The notes below the pieces were generated by a model. It had not been told where the DNA came from. It searched no databases and saw only the letters and a program-made list of their open reading frames with translations. A stretch of 64,000 nucleotides of DNA from NCBI GenBank assembly GCA_030562195.1, contig JAUJPP010000011.1, positions 744,001 to 808,000 of the forward strand, in the 5' to 3' direction. The position numbers and the translations under genes are program-made. This document shows positions 9,921-19,649 of the stretch, in pieces. How positions within the stretch are numbered: position 1 is the stretch's first letter; each line of letters starts with the position of its first letter. Origin of the DNA: Nipponacmea schrenckii. Taxonomy: Eukaryota > Mollusca > Gastropoda > Lottiidae.

Positions 9921-12629
9921 TCATCGTAAAACTGATGGTAATCCTTTGGTAGCATCATCTTTATTTAATTCCTGCAAATGTTGCCATTTTGATTTTTTAA
10001 TTGGAATGGGATGACGATAAAGACTAGTTGGTTTCGGTTGAACTTGGGTATTAATTCTTCTTGGTAATATCTTCCATTCGTCCGAAAGTAGTAATTTGAA
10101 TTGTATTTTCATATCTGGAGTATACTTTAATGCTCTGATGTCAGTGACAGTTGGATCACCAGCTACTGATCCGGGTCTTATACTGCTTACGTATGAAAAT
10201 TTTGAAAAATTTCTGAAAAAAGTATGGTCGATACATTGAACATGATATCTCAGATCTTTCCTTGCGGATTGAAATATATTTACGTATTCAGCAGGCCAAA
10301 ATACTTCACGATTACGGAGTTTGTTTTCAATTGAAGAGTGGACAGAATCCACTTCCATCCACGTATGACCTTTCTCTAAAAACTTTTGAATGATAGTAAC
10401 TCCTGTGGTAACTGATAGATTTAGCAAAGAATTCGATAATGTGTTGTTTCTATTTTGGTAGCAGCAACCGTCACTATACAAAATTATGATCTTAGGTGGT
10501 GTTTCACTTTTTTCTATGATTGATTGTACTCTGTTTATGATGCATGATGTAAAATTGTTACTTGTAACTTCTCCTTGACCTTCGTGCCAGAAATAACACC
10601 AGACATCCCTAGTAGACAAGTCATAAGTTGTGAAATTGTGGCAAGTAAGTTTTGTTTTGTAATAATTTGCGTTAGCAAATAGTTTGGGAGCTAATAATAC
10701 TACTTGCAGATCCATGGTTAAAACAACTAACCCACTACCATCTTCTAATGCTTTTTTCTTGTCGTTTTCTTTTTCTATTTTAGCTTCTTCTTTTCTTTGG
10801 ATGTGAGTTGTATATTCTGATTCAGAAACATTACCATGTTTATAACCAATGCAAACGTTACATTGGTCTTTCTTTGGTTTTCCTATTCCAATGTTTTTTG
10901 TTTTTAGAGCGTTATCAAGAACTTGCTTTGAAACCTTAACCCCCCTACCAGAACAATAATCTTGAAATAGGTTATCCAATTGAGTTTTACTTTCAATGCC
11001 TGTCTCTAAGTATTCTTTTGATGAATCCTTGCGAGAATAATGCGAGGGTAATTTGGGTAAGGAATCTAGGAATTCGTTAGCAATGTTGCGTTTTAGTTTG
11101 TTGGCTTTCGGAGTGTCTCCAGTTTGTTTTCGGGTTCCCTCACGTTCTTTCATTCCATGTGATTCTGTAGCGTTCATTACCCAGTTTCGAACCGACCATT
11201 CTTTAAGACCAAATGTGCTCAGAAACATATTTTTACATACTATTAAATGTTTATCTCCAACTCTAATGGTATAGCGAAATGTTCCTTTTCGGCGCCCATT
11301 ATGTTCTGTTTGATAATAATGTACCAGAGATGCTACGTAAACCTTCCGTTGACCCCAGTCCATTGTTTTCCAGAAAGTGTCATGTAATTCCTGCCTATCA
11401 ATATCTTGTAATTTATCACAGTGCCTTATTTTAGACGCCTGGCATGTTTTAGAGTTACATCTCAATCCCAAAGTTCTCTCATTTCTGCCAACTAGTTTGC
11501 ATTTGCCAGTTTGTTTATCCTTTTTATAACTTTTATAGGTTTTACCCTCCATTCTTAACTGTTTGTTCTTTACTGTAATCCATTCTTCTTTATTACTCAC
11601 TATGCTTCTCTTTCTCTTCGCCTTATTAACGACTTGAACAGATTCATCTTCAGTCCCATCAGAGTTATCTTTGGAACAAGACGTGTCTGTTTCGACTGTA
11701 GGTGTTTCCGTTGTAGTTATATTCTGCAATGTATCAGTTGAATTGTCACCGTTTTCATCACCAAATTCTTCATCACCGAAAATAGCATTAGACAATAGAT
11801 ATATATCAAGTACTTCCGGGTTATCTTCAACAGGCAAAGTTTCTTCGAGAATAGATATCGTATTATCAGATGCTGTCGACGTTGATTTTGATGTTCCTTC
11901 TATGTTTTCAAAGTAATCGTGGAATGTTGATTGCTCAAGCGGGGAGTGGTAAGAAGACATTGTAGTTGGTTTCGATGCTTCCTCTAGTAGCTCAAGGTAA
12001 CTAATTTTACCTGTTGAATCTAGTTCATTGGGTGCACAGAAATTCGACTCTGTTGTGGAATGACGTTGAATTTCATCAGTAGAGATCTTATTCGGATTAT
12101 GATTGATGGAAAACATCAGATTCTGGTTTGCGGGTATCAATGCTGGTTGGTTTTTGTAAGAAGGTACTCCAAACATTGCACTATCCTGATTTTGATTATG
12201 GTAAGTAGACTCTGAAGGTTCCAGATGTGTGTAAGCAGATTGATTTTCAAGAGAAGACATGGTATAAGATGGGTTTTGGTAAGTATAACAAGTCGACTGG
12301 TTTTGATAACTACACATTGGAATCATTTGGTTTTGATTTTGATAAGTGAAATTTGCAAGCTGAAATGTGTTTGAAGTATTGGTCGGAAGAAGATTACTTT
12401 TGGTCTCCTCGGTGGGCAAAGGATTACTTTTGGTAACTTTGAATGGCGAAGGAGGACTACTTTTGGTGGCTTTGAATGGCGAAGGATTACTTTTGGTAGC
12501 TTTGAATGGCGAAGTACTACTTTTGGTAGAGTTGGTTTGCGAAAGATTACATTTAGCTGAATTGTTTGCTCTTTCAGTAGCCAAGTTTACCATTAACATA
12601 CCTCTACTGTAATATTTCTTTTTAATCAT
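9921..12629 (-). CDS. Transposase-like protein of the TIR transposon (902 aa)
   Basis: Residues 1-90 are basic and low-complexity, with tandem SPFKATKSN-type repeats at about 40-85. Residues 90-330 are Q/N/Y-rich, then acidic, followed by a basic patch (AKRKR, 337-341). The conserved part begins near 360: a Cys cluster (C391, C396, C404), a CNVC pair (C590, C593), then an RNase H-like core. Candidate catalytic acids are D640 (LTMDLQ), D720 (YSDGCCYQNRN) and E759, D761 or E768 (KGHTWMEVDSVHSSIE). From memory this half resembles an invertebrate family listed as DUF7869 and Sola-type transposases, which make 4-bp target duplications; no search was run. It is the only gene between the TIRs, so it probably mobilises the element. 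The ATG at 12629 follows a splice-acceptor-like TTTTGCAG, so an upstream exon is possible. There are no internal stops. Confidence 0.82.
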   Translation of the reverse strand: MIKKKYYSRGMLMVNLATERANNSAKCNLSQTNSTKSSTSPFKATKSNPSPFKATKSSPPSPFKVTKSNPLPTEETKSNLLPTNTSNTFQLANFTYQNQNQMIPMCSYQNQSTCYTYQNPSYTMSSLENQSAYTHLEPSESTYHNQNQDSAMFGVPSYKNQPALIPANQNLMFSINHNPNKISTDEIQRHSTTESNFCAPNELDSTGKISYLELLEEASKPTTMSSYHSPLEQSTFHDYFENIEGTSKSTSTASDNTISILEETLPVEDNPEVLDIYLLSNAIFGDEEFGDENGDNSTDTLQNITTTETPTVETDTSCSKDNSDGTEDESVQVVNKAKRKRSIVSNKEEWITVKNKQLRMEGKTYKSYKKDKQTGKCKLVGRNERTLGLRCNSKTCQASKIRHCDKLQDIDRQELHDTFWKTMDWGQRKVYVASLVHYYQTEHNGRRKGTFRYTIRVGDKHLIVCKNMFLSTFGLKEWSVRNWVMNATESHGMKEREGTRKQTGDTPKANKLKRNIANEFLDSLPKLPSHYSRKDSSKEYLETGIESKTQLDNLFQDYCSGRGVKVSKQVLDNALKTKNIGIGKPKKDQCNVCIGYKHGNVSESEYTTHIQRKEEAKIEKENDKKKALEDGSGLVVLTMDLQVVLLAPKLFANANYYKTKLTCHNFTTYDLSTRDVWCYFWHEGQGEVTSNNFTSCIINRVQSIIEKSETPPKIIILYSDGCCYQNRNNTLSNSLLNLSVTTGVTIIQKFLEKGHTWMEVDSVHSSIENKLRNREVFWPAEYVNIFQSARKDLRYHVQCIDHTFFRNFSKFSYVSSIRPGSVAGDPTVTDIRALKYTPDMKIQFKLLLSDEWKILPRRINTQVQPKPTSLYRHPIPIKKSKWQHLQELNKDDATKGLPSVLR

Positions 12630-12637
12630 GATGGCAG

Positions 12638-12663
12638 CTGCAAAATATAAAATTAAAGATTAG
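12638..12663 (-). promoter_or_regulatory. Possible 3' splice site just before the transposase ATG
   Basis: The minus strand reads a T-rich tract ending TTTTGCAG with the AG at 12639-12638, nine bases before the ATG. It fits an acceptor for a 5' non-coding or short coding exon; no donor was identified. Confidence 0.35.
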
Positions 12664-13131
12664 CATACAGGGATTATGCTTCAGAACATTAGGATATCAT
12701 TAAAAGCAGAAGAATTAGATAAACACGGCTACCCCATTTATTTTATTCTTAAAATTATTCACACGGCTATCTCTTGAGCATGAGAAAACAATATTTTCAG
12801 TAAACGTCATTTGTATTGTATTGTATAGGTTTATTGCATGAGCCTATACATGTAAATACATAATGCTATAGCAGTTTACAACTGAAAGTTTTACAAAATT
12901 TAGACAAACACACAAGGCCTCGGAGGTTTCTGTGGTTAGAGACAATTAATGATTTTGGAATAACAATATTTATTTTACAGAATAGGCTACAGGTAAATTT
13001 GATAATTGGCAGTTAATGTGTGGTCTCACGTTAATAAAATAAGAATTACCTTTATTGATTGTTGAAATTTCAAAACTGCTACAGGCTCCGTCGTTTGACC
13101 TTGTGGTGTTATTATCACATGACTTAAAATT
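12664..13131 (-). other. Transposon region upstream of the gene
   Basis: AT-rich. On the minus strand this is the presumed promoter or 5' intron of the transposase. No clear TATA box stands out from the general AT richness, and no recognisable protein. Confidence 0.45.
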
Positions 13132-13354
13132 AAAACCTCGTATAGTATAGATTTATTTAGCAGATATATCGACTTAAAACCACGTATAATATTATACGAG
13201 GTTTTGGAGTAGGTTTCAGGATTTTTTTTAAAGGAGTTAAGAGATAAAAACACGTATAATATTATCCGAGGTTTTAATGCTGATAGGTCTTATCCGTGCT
13301 ATTTAACTGTGATGTTAGGGCTATTTATAAGAGAGATACAGTTACGAGGTTTTT
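13132..13354. promoter_or_regulatory. Right subterminal palindrome cluster
   Basis: Repeated AAAACCTCGTATA-type motifs: 13132-13144, an inverted pair at 13176-13205 around ATAAT, a second inverted pair at 13246-13275, and a half copy near 13342-13354. Each inverted pair can form a hairpin with an approximately 13-bp stem. They are likely binding sites for the transposase or a pause/hairpin element; this is inferred from position and similarity to the TIR. Confidence 0.65.
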
Positions 13355-13421
13355 ACCATTCGATCGGCGCTTTTACGAGCTTTAAAATGATACCAAAAAG
13401 TCAAAATGAACAAATTTTGCA

Positions 13422-13449
13422 TATACGAGGTTTCAAGCGGTAACCCACG
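13422..13449. repeat. Right terminal inverted repeat
   Basis: The 28 bp start TATACGAGG and end ACCCACG, the reverse complement of 8389-8416 with one mismatch. Confidence 0.92.
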
Positions 13450-13453
13450 ATAT
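13450..13453. repeat. Target site duplication, right copy (ATAT)
   Basis: ATAT after the right TIR, matching 8385-8388. The sequence then continues as family B. Confidence 0.88.
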
Positions 13454-14141
13454 GTTTTTCCTGTTGTAGGTGATGTAAATATTGAATATTTGGAACGAAA
13501 TTACAACCTTTAGAATTTTAAATTTTATCTCTTATAATTATGCAACAATAATATACAGTTGACTGGAATAATGGTCTAAGGGACGAAACTCTATTCAACA
13601 TAAATTTTAAAATGTTAGGCCGCGCTATTTATGTGGTGTCTCAATGTTATACCCTGGCGACTTAAGACAACTTGAACCATTAGTGACCTTTCGATTTGTA
13701 TATAGCTTCGACATTGTCTATCCAATGCTATATATATATTTTTTGTACGATATCTACTTTTGGTTTCATCGCCATCTGAAAATTGCGAATTTAATATATA
13801 AAACAATCTACATTGCATTGGGTATTATTCTCTACGTTTGGGCGACTTACAAATATGAGTTTCGGCGATCCGGATATCTTTTTTAGATTAAACGACCCTC
13901 TATCCATTTTTTATTATGATTTTAACTTATTATCTATCTTAATTGATGATGGGGGCTAAGGATGGGGAGGGGCAAAGAGGGGAAAGGGGGAAAAGGGGGT
14001 ATGGGAGCGTTTGTTATGAAATCAAAATCCATTTCTGATGCACATTTATTTTATTTTAATAAACCCTTTTTGTCTTTTGCTTAACAAACGAATCCCTGGA
14101 TGGAACGCACTGCTTCAGTGCCGTTAGGCGTACGGCTCTAG
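13454..14141 (+). repeat. Family B unit, right part
   Basis: It continues the family B body and matches 28,194-28,880 closely. It holds a G-rich tract (13951-14003). Its right end is arm GAACGCACTGC (14103-14113), stem-loop GCCGT-TAGGCGT-ACGGC (14120-14136), T and CTAG (14138-14141). Confidence 0.87.
13951..14003 (+). other. G-quadruplex-prone G-rich tract
   Basis: Runs of four to five G separated by short A-rich spacers (GGGGAGGGGCAAAGAGGGG and on) give more than four G-tracts with loops of 1-6 nt. The tract is conserved at 28,701-28,738. Confidence 0.7.
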
Positions 14142-14144
14142 TTG

Positions 14145-14288
14145 TGGGACTTTGCTACCGCAAAGTCCCAGTTTGTTTTCGGTTTGTCAATTCTTTGCGT
14201 GGCAAATAAAATTTGTCACGCTTTGTTTTCGTTCGGATTATTTTTTTTTTTTGTTTTTTTTTTTTTGTTTTTTTTTTTTTTTTTTTTT
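14145..14288 (+). repeat. Hairpin A and hairpin C cassettes plus T-run
   Basis: Hairpin A (14145-14170, loop TACC) is followed by hairpin C: GCGTGGCAAAT / ATTTGTCACGC, loop AAA (14197-14221), which has one G-T type mismatch. The tail is TTTGTTTTCGTTCGGATTA, then T-runs interrupted by two G's (14241-14288). Hairpin C has a third stem sequence in the same layout. Confidence 0.72.
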
Positions 14289-15660
14289 GGGAAGCTCGCT
14301 AGCCCAAACGGAAAAAGATAGACTATTTCTGTTTTCACCAATGGTCTTTATATGGGCTGGAATCAAAATTGAATGTCTAACATGAAATTTTCGCTAACCC
14401 GAAAGTGGCTAATTGCATAATATGCAAATAAGATTTCAAGCTAGCTCGGGCCCTAATAGTCGCATCGGTCTGAAATTTACAGGATATAGATAGATAGGCA
14501 GCGCAATTAAAACTACATCATCAAAATTTTTTGATCACTTCCGGTTTGGGCGTGGGGACTTCCGGTTTTTTCGTCTCATGTCGGGCGACCCTGCTTCCCA
14601 TGTAATTCAAGATTCTAAACAAAAACAGTATATTTTAGCTATACTGAATGATTTTAATCCCCTGAGATGCAGAAAAATTAAATTGAATGTTGCGCATGCG
14701 CAGTTTTCAAAAATAGCAAATTTTCTTAAAATTTTAATAAGTCCGCCAATTATTAACCGATTTTTATGATTTTGGTGTCTATCGAAACCTTGATATTTTA
14801 TCTAAAAAATGTTGGGAACAGAATTTTGATTTTCGAATTTGAATTTTTTTTTATGCCCGTTCGAATTTTTCGAAAATTTAAAACTCTATATCTCGTGACC
14901 TTGACCTTCAATGACCTTGACATTTGAGATGTAGAATGTCCTTGACCTCAGCTGTCTACAGATGTGCTGATATTGCATGACAAATATTAACTTCCGGTTT
15001 TATAGCCCACCGAAATCTGACTATTTTGCAATTTTGGACGGTTATGTTACACTTTCGGGCTCTAATGTTCGGATCGATCTGAAATTTACAGGATATAGAT
15101 AGATACGCAACACAATTAAAAATATATCATCAAAATTTTTTGATCACTTTCGGTTTGGGCGTGGGGACTTCCGGTTTTTTTTATCTCATTTCAGGCGACC
15201 CTACATCCCGTGTAATTCAAGAATGTAAGCAAAAACAGTATATATTAGCTATACAAAATAATTTGCATCCCTCGAGAACAAAAAATTCCAATTGCTAGTT
15301 GCGCATGCGCCATTTTTCCGAGAATGGCAAATTTTCTTTAAAATTTAATTAGTCCGTCATTTATTATCCGATTTGTATGATTTTGGTATCTATCAAAACC
15401 TTGCTCCCTTATCTAAAGGATGTTTGAAACAGAATTTTGATTTTCGAACATAAATTTATTTTATGCCCGTTTGAATTTTTTGAAAATTTGAAATTCTATA
15501 TCTTGTGACCTTCACCTTCAATGACCTTGAAATTTTCCATATAGAATGGCCTTGACCTCAGCTGTCTATAGATATGACAATATTGAATGAAAAATATCAA
15601 CTTCTGGGTTTTATAGCCAACCGAATTCTGACATTTTAGAAACTTTGAACGGCAATATTA
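14289..15660 (+). repeat. Family F repeat with two ~610-bp subunits
   Basis: The body starts GGGAAGCTCGCTAGCCC. Two related subunits begin near 14,457 and 15,065 (both contain CTGAAATTTACAGGATATAG). Each has ACTTCCGG motifs and an NRF1-like palindrome (TGCGCATGCGC at 14691 and 15300), then TGACCTTGACC blocks. The overall order of motifs is that of families A-D. The right end is not seen; it may lie beyond the next stretch or in the gap. Confidence 0.7.
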
Positions 15661-16115
15661 CATTTCCTTATGAACACATTAACTTGAGATTTTCTGTTTT
15701 ATAATATCCTCAAAACTCTTCAATAAAGGATATATGCCATGAGTGCAGAAGCATATTTTAAAAAAAGCAAAATTAAATTTTACAACTCCAGTACTAACAT
15801 AAAATATATTCATCCCAAATCAATGTGGTATACATCATTGGACTCCAAATTAAATTGTCTCTTAAATGATATGCGACATGGCTTTTACCATGAAAATTTA
15901 AGCATTAATTTTAGATAAATTAACAAAATAAATACCAATTTTGGGTTTTTTATTTCATAAAATCTGTTTCAAATTGATCAGTCAGGGTGTTAAAGGCTGT
16001 TATATAACATGTCAGTAAAACTGGTGGTTTAAATTTTCACACCTACTTGTCAAATCACTGAGCTGGGGAACAAATTAATCTGATTATGTAATTTCTTAAA
16101 ATATTTCCATTCAAA
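15661..16115. other. Unassigned AT-rich sequence before gap
   Basis: No open frame, no match to the named repeat families and no hairpin cassette that I can see. It may be the tail of family F or unique DNA. Confidence 0.5.
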
Positions 16116-16615
16116 NNNNNNNNNNNNNNNNNNNNNNNNNNNNNNNNNNNNNNNNNNNNNNNNNNNNNNNNNNNNNNNNNNNNNNNNNNNNNNNNNNNNN
16201 NNNNNNNNNNNNNNNNNNNNNNNNNNNNNNNNNNNNNNNNNNNNNNNNNNNNNNNNNNNNNNNNNNNNNNNNNNNNNNNNNNNNNNNNNNNNNNNNNNNN
16301 NNNNNNNNNNNNNNNNNNNNNNNNNNNNNNNNNNNNNNNNNNNNNNNNNNNNNNNNNNNNNNNNNNNNNNNNNNNNNNNNNNNNNNNNNNNNNNNNNNNN
16401 NNNNNNNNNNNNNNNNNNNNNNNNNNNNNNNNNNNNNNNNNNNNNNNNNNNNNNNNNNNNNNNNNNNNNNNNNNNNNNNNNNNNNNNNNNNNNNNNNNNN
16501 NNNNNNNNNNNNNNNNNNNNNNNNNNNNNNNNNNNNNNNNNNNNNNNNNNNNNNNNNNNNNNNNNNNNNNNNNNNNNNNNNNNNNNNNNNNNNNNNNNNN
16601 NNNNNNNNNNNNNNN
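16116..16615. other. Assembly gap (500 N)
   Basis: Exactly 500 N, so a placeholder of unknown true size. Sequence after it is in the middle of a family A subunit. Confidence 0.99.
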
Positions 16616-17559
16616 TTGAAATGTTTGTGTGTATATCTCGTGATCTATCAGCTGTACAAGCTTCAAATTTTTACTGTGAATATACATTTTGAATATGATT
16701 AGATTCCCCTCCAAAAAAACGAGATGGGCGTGGCACATCCGGGTGAACTTCAAATTTACCATTTATATCGGTCAGCGAATTACGGCTGCAGTAAATAACG
16801 TTTTTCAAAAAAGTACCTTGCATACATATATCTCATTACTTTGGCCAGTTTATCCCAAAAAATCAAATGTTTCTGCCTGTTTGTTGCAATTTTGCGACAT
16901 TTGCAAAAAATTAGTTTTTTTTTAGTTTGGGGGCTTATTTCTAGTGACTTTGACCTTTGGTTACCTTGACCTTTACAAGGTCATTGGTCACTGACTTTAG
17001 CTATCAGTTGACAATTTGGCATTAGACTTCTGACGTCTATTTCCGGTTTTATAGCTGCTCGAAAGCAGCAAAATTTGCAACGTTGGACTGCTCTAGAGCG
17101 TGACCTAATTAATTTAGAGGGTTATTTTTTTCACATTCCGAAGGCGCCTTTTGTCCTCTTTCCAGCGATGCACAACAATAGTTTTTAAAATGAAAATTTA
17201 ATTTTTGGACTTTTAAAATTAAAGTACATTTTGCTTTTTTGAAACGTATTTGTGTATATCTCGTGATCTATTAGATGTACAAGCTTCAAATTTGTACCAT
17301 GAATATATATTTTGTATGAGATTAGATTTACGCAAAAGTAAATTAGATGGGCGTGGCACATACGGGTAAACTTCCAATTTACCAGTTATATCGGTCAGCG
17401 CTTTACATCTGTAGGAAATAACATTTTTCCAAAAAATTCTTTGCACACAGATACCTCGCTGCTTTGGCCAGTTTCTCCCAGAAAATCAGATGTTTCGGCC
17501 TGTTTGTTGCAATTTTGCAACGTTAGCAAAGTCCCACTCTGTGCCACGTGTGGCTCTAG
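16616..17559 (+). repeat. Family A unit, right part after gap
   Basis: The end of subunit 1 runs to about 16,930, then a full subunit 2. It ends in arm GCAAAGTCCCAC, stem GCCAC-GT-GTGGC-T-CTAG (CTAG 17556-17559). Confidence 0.85.
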
Positions 17560-17562
17560 TTG

Positions 17563-17604
17563 TGGGACTTTGCTACCGCAAAGTCCCAGTTTGTTTTCGG
17601 TTTG

Positions 17605-17638
<34 letters not shown>
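17563..17638 (+). repeat. Hairpin A cassette plus T-run
   Basis: Stem 17563-17588 with loop TACC, tail GTTTGTTTTCGGTTTGTC, T-run 17607-17638. Confidence 0.75.
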
Positions 17639-19635
17639 CGAAATTTACACAGGGCACACAGCCTAGGCTGCAATAGTTGCAGCAATTTCACAACTTCTCT
17701 ACACCTTCTGTTGTGGCGAAGTTTCTATTAAATATAAATTGGAACATTTTTGCAAAACCGGAAGTGCTGCATTGCAACATGTCTAAAAAGTCGGTCAGTG
17801 GCTCTAGAACTCGCATTTTTGGACCGATTTTCGTCGGGTTTGCATTTTTGAAAACTTGAAACAATTTCCAACAAGATAGCAGTTACAAAATTTCGAAATT
17901 CGAAAATTCATAGCACACATTTTTTTGCCGTATTTTGCACATTTTTGCAACTTTGCTATTTTTAGACCGATTGATCTGAAAATTTGGGTGCCTTCAAGTG
18001 TCACGAATATGAAAACATTGGCAGAGTCAAAATTTTTGCTTCATTTCCGATGTCAACGTAAAACGGGTTTAAACTTCCGGTTGACCTCCTTGTGCTGTAA
18101 TTGATGTATCGCAACAAAATTTATGTCAATCCTAATTAAATTAGAAGACAAAAAAACGAAGCAGAAAAAATCCGGACCGGAAGTGAAACATTGGCCGCCA
18201 TCTTGAAATGTCACTTTTTTGTAAAACTCAAAATGGGGCCTCTACGGTAAGAGCGATTTGTGTGATGTTTATATTTCTGGAAAGCTTAGTCGATTGCGAT
18301 CAAAATGTTGGAAATCGATTTTTGAATTTTGCTTTTGCTTTTTTGCAATATCCGGTTGAATTTTTTCGAAGTTTGGGGGCTTATTTCTCGTGACCTTGAC
18401 CATTGGTGACCATGACCTTTAGTAGGTCAAAGGTCATTGACCTTGGCTATCAGTTGATACTTTGACCTTTGACCTCCGACGTCTACTTCCGGTTTTATAG
18501 CTGCCCAAAAACAGCGAAATTCGCAACTTTGGACTGCTCTAGAGCGTGACCTAATTAATTTAGAGGGTTATTTTTTTCAGATTCTTAAAGTGCTTTTTGT
18601 CCTCTTTCCAACGATGTATAACAAAGGTTTTTACAATGAAAATTGAATTTTTTGATTTTGAAAATAAAAGTACATTTTGCCGTATTTTCGCTTGTTTGAA
18701 ATATATGTGTGTATATCTCGTGATCTATTAGCTGTACAAGCTTCAAATTTTTACTGTGAATATACATTTTGAATATGATTAGATTCCCCTCCAAAAAAAG
18801 AGATGGGCGTGGCACATCCGGGTGAACTTCAAATTTACCATTTATATCGGTCACCGAATTACGGCTGCAGTAAATAACGTTTTTCAAAAAAGTACCTTGC
18901 ATACATACATGTCATTTTTTGGCCAGGTTATCCCAAAAAATCAAATGTTTCTGCCTGTTTGTTGCAATTTTGCGACATTTGCAAAAAATCATTTTTTTTT
19001 TAGTTTTGGGGCTTATTTCTAGTGACTTTGACCTTTGGTGACCTTGACCTTTACAAGGTCATTGGTCACTGACTTTAGCTATCAGTTGACAATTTGGCAT
19101 TAGACTTCTGACGTCTATTTCCGGTTTTATAGCTGCTCGAAAGCAGCAAAATTCACAACTTTGGACTGCTCTAGAGCGTGACGTAATTAATGTAGAGGGT
19201 TTTTTTTCACATTCCGAAGGCGCCTTTTGTCCTCTTTCCAGCGATGCACAACAAAAGTTTTTAAAATGAAAATTTAATTTTTGGACTTTTAAAATTAAAG
19301 TACATTTTGCTTTTTTGAAACGTATTTGTTTATATCTCGTGATCTATTACATGTACAAGCTTCAAATTTGTACCATGAATATATATTTTGTATGAGATTA
19401 GATTTACGCAAAAGTAAATTAGATGGGCGTGGCACATACGGGTAAACTTCCAATTTACCAGTTATATCGGTCAGCGCTTTTCATCTGTAGGAAATAACAT
19501 TTTTCCAAAAAATTCTTTACACACAGATACCTCGTTGCTTTGGCCAGTTTCTCCCAGAAAATCAGATGTTTCGGCCTGTTTGTTGCAATTTTGCAACGTT
19601 AGCAAAGTCCCACTCTGTGCCACGTGTGGCTCTAG
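17639..19635 (+). repeat. Family A unit, complete
   Basis: The head has the variant end with an ETS-like/YY1-like pair near 18,176-18,206. Subunits start near 18,378 and 19,010. The AGGTCA composite is at 18424-18443, with a second DR1 on the other strand at 18463-18475 (TGACCTTTGACCT). CTAG is 19632-19635. Confidence 0.85.
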
Positions 19636-19649
19636 TTTTTTTTTTTTTT
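19636..19649 (+). repeat. T-run junction without cassette
   Basis: CTAG is followed directly by 14 T's and then CGAAATTTACAC. Confidence 0.8.

Larger units (their letters stand above)
8389..13449 (-). mobile_element. Complete TIR DNA transposon, 5,061 bp
   Basis: The ends are 28-bp inverted repeats (8389-8416 and 13422-13449) with one mismatch, starting CGTGGGTAACCG on the left. They are flanked by ATAT at 8385-8388 and 13450-13453. A paralogous copy of the surrounding repeat at 28,185-28,194 has the target only once and no insert, which fixes the borders. Because the target is palindromic, a TA duplication with a TIR one base longer is also possible. Inside are subterminal copies of AAAACCTCGTATA, a 41-bp minisatellite and one large minus-strand gene. 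Intact TIRs and an open reading frame suggest a fairly recent insertion. Confidence 0.93.

Noticed and set aside
11053..12612. Plus-strand open frames opposite the transposase
   Set aside because: Antisense shadows of the long coding frame, with no features of their own.
16055..16762. Long open frames spanning the N gaps (also at 32,279-32,929 and 56,098-56,752)
   Set aside because: The apparent length is only N's read as unknown residues.
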